Below, one piece after another: positions 56,259 through 64,000 of a DNA stretch of 64,000 bases (position 1 is the stretch's first letter; each line of letters starts with the position of its first letter). Both the position numbers and the translations under genes were made by a program. The stretch comes from Streptomonospora nanhaiensis (lineage in GTDB: Bacteria; Actinomycetota; Actinomycetes; Streptosporangiales; Streptosporangiaceae). The stretch covers positions 5,766,001 through 5,830,000 of the forward strand of contig NZ_JACCFO010000001.1 in NCBI RefSeq assembly GCF_013410565.1, written 5' to 3'. The notes beneath the pieces were generated by a model. The model saw only the letters and a list, made by a program, of their open reading frames with translations, searched no databases and was not told the origin of the DNA.

Positions 56259-57443
56259 ATGCGCATCGCATTGGTGATCGGGGTCAGTAGCGGAGGCGTG
56301 GGCAATCACGTGCGGGCACTGGCGGAGGGGCTCGCCGCCCGGGGCCACCGGGTGGCGGTCCTCGGGCCGGCGGGCACGGAGGAGCGGTTCGGCTTCACCG
56401 CCGTCGGCGCCCGCTTCGCGGCGGTCGACATCGGGGGGACCCCCCGTCCGCTCCACGACACCGCCGCGCTCGCGCGCCTCAGCGCGCTGTGCGCCAAGGC
56501 GGACGTCGTGCACGCCCACGGCGTGCGCGCGGGCGCCCTGTGCGCCCTGGCCGGAGCCGCGCCGCTCGCGGTGACCGTGCACAACGCCCCGCCGCGGCTG
56601 CGGGGTCCGGCCGGCCTGGTGTTCCCGGTGCTGGAGCGCGTGGTGGCGCGCCGCGCCGAGGCGGTCCTGGCCGTCTCCGGCGACCTGGAGGCGCGCATGC
56701 GCCGCGGCGGTGCCCGCCGGGTGCGCCCGGCCGTGGTGGCCGCGCCCCCGCTGGCCGCCCTGCGGCGCCCGCCCCACCTGGTGCGTGCCGAACTCGGTGC
56801 GGGGGAGGGGCCGCTGGTGCTGGTGGTGGCGCGCCTGGCCGCGCAGAAGGGGATCGACGTGCTGCTGCGCGCCGCCCCCGCCATCTGCGCGCGCACCCCG
56901 CGCCCGGTCATCGCGGTCGCCGGGGAGGGCCCGCTGCGCGCCCGCGCCGAGGCCGCCGTCCGCGAGCGCGGACTGCCGGTGCGGCTGCTGGGCCACCGCG
57001 CCGACGTCGCCGACCTGCTGGCCGCGGCCGACGTGTTCGTGCTGCCCAGCCGCTGGGAGGGCCCCTCGCTGGTGGTCATGGAGGCGCTGCGCGCCCAGCT
57101 CCCGGTGGTGGCCACCTGCGTGGGGGGAATCCCCGACCGCTACGCCGAGTCCGCGCTGCTGGTGGCCCCCGAGGACCCCGACGCGCTGGCCCGCGCGGTG
57201 GGCGGGGTGCTGGACGACCCCGACCTGGCGGCCCGGCTGCGCACCCGCGCGGCGCGCGCGGCGGCCCACCTGCCCACCGAGGACGACGTCCTTGACCAGG
57301 TACTCGGCGTCTACGCGACCCTGCGCGGCGGGGGCGGCCGTCCCCGCTTCACCGCACGATGGTCCGGGACGCCGATGCGACGTGCGCCACGTTGGTCTGG
57401 CACAAAGCACGGTTCCACGACACGACCTTGGATGGCATCATGA
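56259..57443 (+). CDS. GT4-family glycosyltransferase
   Basis: 394 residues from ATG 56259 (MRIALVIGVSSGGVGNHV), preceded by GGGAAGGGCGGAG; ATG 56193 is a possible longer start. GT-B fold: N-terminal lobe with HAHGVRAGALCAL and VTVHNAP, C-terminal UDP/GDP-sugar lobe with VVARLAAQKGIDVLLRA and the EX7E motif EGPSLVVME. The last 35 residues (PRFTARWSGTPMRRAPRW...) look unlike the family and may be a read-on. Together with the flippase it suggests assembly of a cell-surface polysaccharide or glycolipid. The 310-base gap before it holds nothing recognised. Confidence 0.85.
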   Translation: MRIALVIGVSSGGVGNHVRALAEGLAARGHRVAVLGPAGTEERFGFTAVGARFAAVDIGGTPRPLHDTAALARLSALCAKADVVHAHGVRAGALCALAGAAPLAVTVHNAPPRLRGPAGLVFPVLERVVARRAEAVLAVSGDLEARMRRGGARRVRPAVVAAPPLAALRRPPHLVRAELGAGEGPLVLVVARLAAQKGIDVLLRAAPAICARTPRPVIAVAGEGPLRARAEAAVRERGLPVRLLGHRADVADLLAAADVFVLPSRWEGPSLVVMEALRAQLPVVATCVGGIPDRYAESALLVAPEDPDALARAVGGVLDDPDLAARLRTRAARAAAHLPTEDDVLDQVLGVYATLRGGGGRPRFTARWSGTPMRRAPRWSGTKHGSTTRPWMAS

Positions 57444-57499
57444 CAGGAGACCGAGGAACCATTTTCAAACGCGACGCGTTGGGTCCTGCGGTACGCGGT

Positions 57500-57625
57500 G
57501 AGGGGAGTATCCCTTACGCGACGGTGTCGTCATCACGGTCCGCACGGGCGCGGACCCGGTGCCGTCGGTCCTAACGGCTGTCTCACACGGGGCTGCCGGA
57601 CGGGCGGGAAAGACCTCCGGTCTTT
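57500..57625 (+). promoter_or_regulatory. yybP-ykoY-type manganese riboswitch
   Basis: Leader of the TerC gene. Features of the yybP-ykoY aptamer: GAGG-GGAGTA (57500-57509), GTCGTCATCACGG loop region (57537-57549), then CCCGGTGCCGTCGG, and AAAGACCTCC (57609-57618), whose CCTC (57614-57617) can pair with GAGG to form P1. The competing hairpin AAAGACC-TCC-GGTCTTT (57609-57625) uses the same bases and would be the expression platform. TerC-family genes are a common target of this riboswitch class. Confidence 0.7.
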
Positions 57626-57676
57626 GAGTGTGTCCACAGCAGCGGCGCTTGGGCATGGGAACCGGAGGAGTAGCCT

Positions 57677-58696
57677 GTGGATGTTCCCCTGTGGGTGTGG
57701 CTGGTCACAATCGGTGGCATGATTGCCATCCTGGTAATCGATCTCGCCATCGTCGACCACCCCTGGAGTAAGAAGTCCGGTCCCCGCGAGTTCGGCATGA
57801 AGCAGGCGGCCTGGTGGGCTGCCTTCTACATCGGCATCGCGATCCTGTTCGGGTTCGGCATCTGGTATGTCGGCGGCGGCACCTTGGCCGGCGAGTACTT
57901 CGCCGGGTTCATCACCGAGAAGAGCCTCAGCGTCGACAACCTGTTCGTGTTCTACCTGATCATGAGCAGCTTCGCGGTGCCACGGAAGTACCAGCACGAG
58001 GTCCTGCTGGTCGGCATCGTCATCGCGCTGATCATGCGCGGTATCTTCATCGCCATCGGCGCCCAGGCCATCAACGCCTTCAGCGAGGTGTTCTACGCCT
58101 TCGGCGCGCTGCTGATCTTCACGGCGATCAAGATCGTCCGCGACCACGTCAAGCAGGACGAAGAGGACAAGGACTACACCGACAGCTTCGCCGTCCGGAT
58201 GGTCCGCAAGATCTGGCCGGTGACCGACGACTACCACGGCGCCAAGCTGATGGTGAAGCTCGACGGCCGCCGCCACGTCACCCCGATGCTGATGGTCATC
58301 GTCGCCATCGGCATGACCGACCTCATCTTCGCGATCGACAGCATCCCGGCCATCTTCGGCCTCACCCAGGACCCCTACCTGGTGTTCACCGCCAACGCGT
58401 TCGCGCTCCTGGGCCTGCGCCAGCTGTACTTCCTGCTGGCCGGCCTGATGGACCGCCTGGCCTACATCAGCTGGGGCCTGGCCGCCATCATGGTGTTCAT
58501 CGGCATCAAGATGATCCTGCACGCCCTGCACGAGAACCACGTGCCCGTGCCCGAGATCAGCACGGGCCTGTCGCTGGGCGTCATCTGCGGCGTGATGACC
58601 ATCACCGTCGTGGCCAGCCTGTTCCAGTCCCGTTCGAAGCCGGGCAAGGAGCCCGAGCCCACCGGAAGCGGTGTCCGCGGCGGTTCCGGCGAGTGA
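57677..58696 (+). CDS. TerC-family membrane transporter
   Basis: 339 residues. GTG 57677 follows GGAGGAG with 7-base spacing. About eight transmembrane helices; conserved acidic residues in the membrane at SVDNLFVFYLI and TDLIFAIDSIPAIFG are the TerC hallmarks. A cytoplasmic loop (KQDEEDKDYTDSF) is strongly acidic. TerC/Alx/MeeF proteins are now associated with manganese export, including metal loading of exoenzymes; this fits the manganese riboswitch-like leader. The name tellurium resistance is historical. Confidence 0.92.
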   Translation: MDVPLWVWLVTIGGMIAILVIDLAIVDHPWSKKSGPREFGMKQAAWWAAFYIGIAILFGFGIWYVGGGTLAGEYFAGFITEKSLSVDNLFVFYLIMSSFAVPRKYQHEVLLVGIVIALIMRGIFIAIGAQAINAFSEVFYAFGALLIFTAIKIVRDHVKQDEEDKDYTDSFAVRMVRKIWPVTDDYHGAKLMVKLDGRRHVTPMLMVIVAIGMTDLIFAIDSIPAIFGLTQDPYLVFTANAFALLGLRQLYFLLAGLMDRLAYISWGLAAIMVFIGIKMILHALHENHVPVPEISTGLSLGVICGVMTITVVASLFQSRSKPGKEPEPTGSGVRGGSGE

Positions 58697-58703
58697 CCCG
58701 CAC

Positions 58704-58726
58704 TCGAACGGCTGTTCGTCTATAGT
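58704..58726 (+). promoter_or_regulatory. SOS (LexA) box and -10 of the uvrA promoter
   Basis: TCGAACGGCTGTTCGT (58704-58719) matches the actinobacterial LexA box GAAC-N4-GTTC with flanking TCG/CG, and TATAGT (58721-58726) is an excellent -10 hexamer. The operator sits where RNA polymerase would contact -35 to -10, so LexA should block transcription. 210 bases upstream of uvrA. Confidence 0.85.
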
Positions 58727-58730
58727 GGTT

Positions 58731-58754
58731 GCCCCCGGCCCCAGGGCCGGGGGC
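58731..58754 (+). repeat. Strong hairpin in the uvrA leader
   Basis: GCCCCCGGCCC (58731-58741) is perfectly complementary to GGGCCGGGGGC (58744-58754). It begins at about the expected transcription start for the TATAGT -10, so it would form the very 5' end of uvrA mRNA; it may also serve as terminator for the TerC gene. No T-tract. Confidence 0.6.
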
Positions 58755-58938
58755 GGCGCTGCCTGGGGCGGAAGTTTCTCCTCGGCCGGTTCGTTACCGT
58801 TGACAGGTCCGGACCCGCGCCGCGGTCGGCACCGAGCCATCGTCCTCGGTCTGCCCCATGCCACCGCGCCAACCTCGCGCCGGGCCCTCCGCCCGCCGCC
58901 GAACGCGCGAGCCGATCCCGAAAGGGCTGATGAACCAC

Positions 58939-61773
<2,835 letters not shown>

Positions 61774-61829
61774 CGGCGGGCGCGGCGGCGCCCCGGCCGC
61801 CGCGCCGACAGCAAAGGAGCACAGCGACC

Positions 61830-62369
61830 ATGAGCCAGGACACCCCCGCCGAACGGCCGGCCGCACTCGGCCGCCGCATCCTGGCCCGGCTGGTCGACGT
61901 AATCGTCCTGGGCGCCATCGGCATGCTCGTCACCGCCGCGGTGGTCAGCACCGTGCCCGGCGCCGACGACCCCCTGCGCATGGACGTCCTGCCCACCCTG
62001 CTGCTGTCGGTGGGGCTGTTCGCGCTCTACCTGGGCTACGAGGCCGCCTTCACCGCCGTCTACGGCGCCACCCCGGGCAAGCTGCTGCTGCGGCTGCGCG
62101 TGGTCGAGGCCGAGCCGGTGGTGGGCGCGCCGCGCGCGGGCGCGGTGGCCGTGCTCAAGCGCTCCTCCATCCTGTACGTGTCGGTGCTGCTCAACTTCGT
62201 CCCGGTGGTCAGCTTCCTGGGCCTGGTGGTGTCGGTCTACGCGGTCGTGTCCTCCCTGGTCGACCGCCCGCGCCACCGCGGCCTGCAGGACAAGGCCGCC
62301 GGAACCGCCGTGGTGAGCGGCGGGACCGGCCGCGCGGCGCCCGGTCCGGGCCGGGCGGCCGGGCGGTAG
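61830..62369 (+). CDS. RDD-family membrane protein
   Basis: 179 residues from ATG 61830, AAAGGAG 10 bases upstream. RDD domain with three to four helices: ARLVDVIVLGAIGMLV (conserved Arg...Asp), TPGKLLLRLRVV loop, VLKRSSILYVSVLLNFVPVVSFL and the closing HRGLQDKAAGTAVV (Asp of the third RDD motif). Role unknown; transport or membrane-protein assistance has been suggested for the family. In line with uvrA and a second RDD gene. Confidence 0.85.
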   Translation: MSQDTPAERPAALGRRILARLVDVIVLGAIGMLVTAAVVSTVPGADDPLRMDVLPTLLLSVGLFALYLGYEAAFTAVYGATPGKLLLRLRVVEAEPVVGAPRAGAVAVLKRSSILYVSVLLNFVPVVSFLGLVVSVYAVVSSLVDRPRHRGLQDKAAGTAVVSGGTGRAAPGPGRAAGR

Positions 62370-62445
62370 GGTCGGACTGCGCCAGTACCCCCCGATACCA
62401 ATCGACACTCTCGATCACCGCAGTCGCCGAGGAGGTCCGGACCCG

Positions 62446-63222
62446 ATGAGCTACCCCCCGCCCTATGACGGCGCGGCCGGGTCCCCCCGCAGCGCGCCGC
62501 ACGCCGGCGGCGCCGGTGCCCCCAGCGGGCACGTACCGCCCTACCCGGGCCCCGACGGTCCGCTGCCCCACGCCGCGGCTCCGCCGCCCTACCCGGGCCC
62601 CGACGGCCCGGCGGCCGCCCCGCCGCGCTACCCGGCGGCCGAGGGCCCCGCCGCCGTCCCGCTCCCGCACGAGCCCCTGCCGCCCTACCGCCCCGTGCCG
62701 GGCGGTGCGGGGCCGGCGGCCGACCCCTCGGGGCGGCGCCCGCTCGCCGACTGGTGGCGGCGCGTGTGGGCCCGCGTCATCGACGGCGTCGCGGTGACCC
62801 TGCCCATCGCGGTCCTCGGGTTCATCGTGTCGCTGACCTTCGCGGGCGCCCAGGCGCTGAGCGGCGGGTTCTCCGAGACCAGCTTCTCGATCGTCTACGG
62901 CATCGTCACGTTCGTGCTGTCGGTCGTCTACGAGACCGTCTGCGTGAAGCGGTGGCGCCGCACCCTGGGCATGCACCTGATGGGGCTGGAGGTCGCCCCG
63001 GTGCGCGGCGCGGGGCGGCCCGGCCCCATCCCGGTGCTGTCGATGATCGCCCGCGCCTCCGTGCTGAACCTGCCCACGCTGGTGTCCTACAGCACCGGCT
63101 GGACCATCACCGTGGGCGTCGGGGTGATCCTGGCCTGCTACCTGTGGCCGCTGTGGGACCGGCCCAACCGGCAGGGCCTGCACGACAAGATCGCCGCCAC
63201 GGTGGTCGTCCGCACGGACTGA
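62446..63222 (+). CDS. RDD-family membrane protein with Pro-rich N-terminus
   Basis: 258 residues from ATG 62446 after GAGGAGG. The first 105 residues are Pro/Gly/Ala-rich with the block PPYPGPDGP repeated, a cytoplasmic disordered arm common in actinobacterial membrane proteins. Then the RDD domain: ARVIDGVAVTLPIAVLGFIV, RTLGMHLMGLEV, and HDKIAATVVV at the end. Tandem RDD pair with 61830-62369, likely functioning together. Confidence 0.85.
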   Translation: MSYPPPYDGAAGSPRSAPHAGGAGAPSGHVPPYPGPDGPLPHAAAPPPYPGPDGPAAAPPRYPAAEGPAAVPLPHEPLPPYRPVPGGAGPAADPSGRRPLADWWRRVWARVIDGVAVTLPIAVLGFIVSLTFAGAQALSGGFSETSFSIVYGIVTFVLSVVYETVCVKRWRRTLGMHLMGLEVAPVRGAGRPGPIPVLSMIARASVLNLPTLVSYSTGWTITVGVGVILACYLWPLWDRPNRQGLHDKIAATVVVRTD

Positions 63223-63266
63223 GCGCCCGCGCACCCCGCCCCGCGGACGATGCACCCCCGCACAGG

Positions 63267-63283
63267 TACTACAGTGCGTAGTA
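63267..63283. promoter_or_regulatory. Perfect palindrome upstream of the Rieske gene
   Basis: TACTAC-AGTGC-GTAGTA, a perfect 6-5-6 dyad containing the -10-like TACAGT (63270-63275) and lying about 30 bases before the Rieske start. It resembles operators of the BlaI/CopY repressor class (TACTAC...GTAGTA), from memory of that family. A dimeric repressor binding here would occlude the promoter. Confidence 0.55.
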
Positions 63284-63314
63284 ATCCAGGGTCGTGCTGA
63301 AGGGGGGCCGCGCC

Positions 63315-63752
63315 ATGTGCGCAGGAAGTGCCTGCGGGATGAGCCGGCGGCGGTTGTTCGGGGCGGCGGGGGTCGCGGGGGCGGCCGCGCTCGGCGTGAG
63401 CGCCTGCGGCTCGCCCCAGGACGGGCCCGCGCCCTGGGAGCGGCTGCGCGGCACGGTCATCGCCCGCACCGACGAGGTCCCGGTGGGCGGTGGCACGATC
63501 GTCATCGACGGCAAGATGGTCCTGACCCAGCCCGCCGAGGGCGACTTCAAGGCGTTCAGCGCCGTGTGCACGCACGCGGGATGCACGATCCAGGAGGTCG
63601 AGCGCACCATCCACTGCCTGTGCCACGGCAGCGAGTTCGACGTCTCCACCGGCGACGTGCTGAAGGGCCCGGCCGTGGAGGCGCTGCGGGAGCTGCCGAT
63701 CACGGTGGCCAACGGCGAGATCACGCTGGACGAGGACGCCCCCGCGCGCTGA
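63315..63752 (+). CDS. Rieske [2Fe-2S] protein, Tat/lipoprotein signal
   Basis: 145 residues from ATG 63315, with AAGGGGGG 8 bases upstream (63294 GTG is an alternative). N-terminal twin-arginine signal SRRRLFGAAG (10-19), hydrophobic stretch and lipobox-like VSAC-G (C31), so it is probably exported folded with its cluster and anchored by lipid. Rieske boxes CTHAGC (C85, H87 ligands; C90) and CLCHGS (C101, H104 ligands; C103), the extra cysteines forming the usual disulfide. Small stand-alone Rieske protein, not part of a visible bc complex operon; likely an extracytoplasmic electron carrier. Confidence 0.9.
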   Translation: MCAGSACGMSRRRLFGAAGVAGAAALGVSACGSPQDGPAPWERLRGTVIARTDEVPVGGGTIVIDGKMVLTQPAEGDFKAFSAVCTHAGCTIQEVERTIHCLCHGSEFDVSTGDVLKGPAVEALRELPITVANGEITLDEDAPAR

Positions 63753-63753
63753 T

Positions 63754-63791
63754 CCGGGCGGCGCCGCGGGGTCCGCCCGCGCCGCCCGGAG
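63754..63791. terminator. Bidirectional terminator-like hairpin between convergent genes
   Basis: TCCGGGCGGCGC (63754-63765) pairs perfectly with GCGCCGCCCGGA (63780-63791), 12 bp, 14-base loop, lying between the stop of the Rieske gene and the stop of the reverse-strand gene. No T-tract. Confidence 0.6.
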
Positions 63792-63800
63792 CACCCGGCC

Positions 63801-64000
63801 CTACTCGCCGTCGGAGCCGTCCTCGGCCGGGCGGGTGTCGGTCTCCGAACCGCTCGACCCCTTGACGGCCAGCGCGCCGTCGGGGCCGGGGGAGCCCGCG
63901 CGGTGGCCGTCGCGGCCGGTGCGGGAGCGGTAGGCCGACTCCGTGTAGACCGCGGCGAAGGGCAGTTCCTCGTCGCCGGGCATGATGAACTCGGTGCGGC
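63801..64000 (-). CDS. C-terminal end of an unidentified protein
   Basis: Reverse-strand frame open to the window edge, so only the last 65 or so residues are present. It reads RTEFIMPGDEELPFAAVYTE, then SAYRSRTGRDGHRAG and an acidic/Ser-Gly tail ending EDGSDGE. The N-terminal part of this fragment looks like the end of a folded domain; the tail is disordered. Not recognised. Convergent with the Rieske gene. Confidence 0.6.
   Translation of the reverse strand, partial: RTEFIMPGDEELPFAAVYTESAYRSRTGRDGHRAGSPGPDGALAVKGSSGSETDTRPAEDGSDGE

Overview
The window is a very GC-rich stretch of actinomycete chromosome. The complete rRNA operon has actinobacterial features: no tRNA in the 16S-23S spacer and an enlarged 23S domain III. 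The protein set also points this way: a conservon (CvnABCD), a mycobacterial-type tlyA-nadK-recN-steA-steB block, SOS boxes of the GAAC-N4-GTTC type, and many GTG starts with 4-base ATGA/GTGA overlaps. From general resemblance of the 16S and proteins I infer a member of the Streptosporangiales, probably Nocardiopsaceae; this was not tested by alignment. The region is core chromosome with no transposase, integrase or tRNA.

Layout. 1-3.2 kb: end of pheS, then pheT. 3.7-7.8 kb: class III aminotransferase, MarR regulator and a FAD amine oxidoreductase carrying a low-complexity insert. 7.8-9.0 kb: a long gene-free stretch ending in helically phased ARG boxes. 9.0-17.7 kb: the arginine cluster argC-J-B-D-F-R-G-H, closed by a strong hairpin. 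18.0-25.6 kb: a complete conservon (sensor kinase-like CvnA, roadblock CvnB, DUF742 CvnC, small GTPase CvnD), a CbiX-like protein, then a second kinase-DUF742 pair lacking B and D. 25.6-27.6 kb: L-2-hydroxyglutarate oxidase and a secreted HNH nuclease. 28.0-33.7 kb: rRNA operon with tandem promoters, leader, 16S, 23S, 5S and terminator.

34.0-47.2 kb: an RGG/TPR protein behind a possible attenuator; a sigma factor gene broken by two compensating frameshifts; an NHL lipoprotein, Nudix protein, metallo-beta-lactamase-fold protein and SSB-like protein; a reverse-strand group of HAD phosphatase, DUF1015 and an SCP2-like protein; then two proteins of unknown function and tlyA. 47.4-57.4 kb: nadK, recN, steA, steB, a MraY/WecA-like membrane protein, a decayed CRISPR-like repeat cluster, a MurJ-type flippase and a GT4 glycosyltransferase. 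57.5-64 kb: TerC-family transporter under a yybP-ykoY-type manganese riboswitch, LexA-controlled uvrA, two RDD membrane proteins, a Tat/lipoprotein Rieske protein behind a perfect palindrome, and the end of an unidentified reverse-strand gene.

Functional themes are translation, arginine synthesis under ArgR control, membrane-associated GTPase signalling, ribosome methylation and DNA repair, and envelope assembly. The observations most worth following are the CRISPR-like relic between the two lipid-linked-precursor genes, the B/D-less second conservon, the hairpin plus T-run in front of the RGG protein, the doubly frameshifted sigma factor, the possible leaderless uORF overlapping tlyA, and the palindrome before the Rieske gene.
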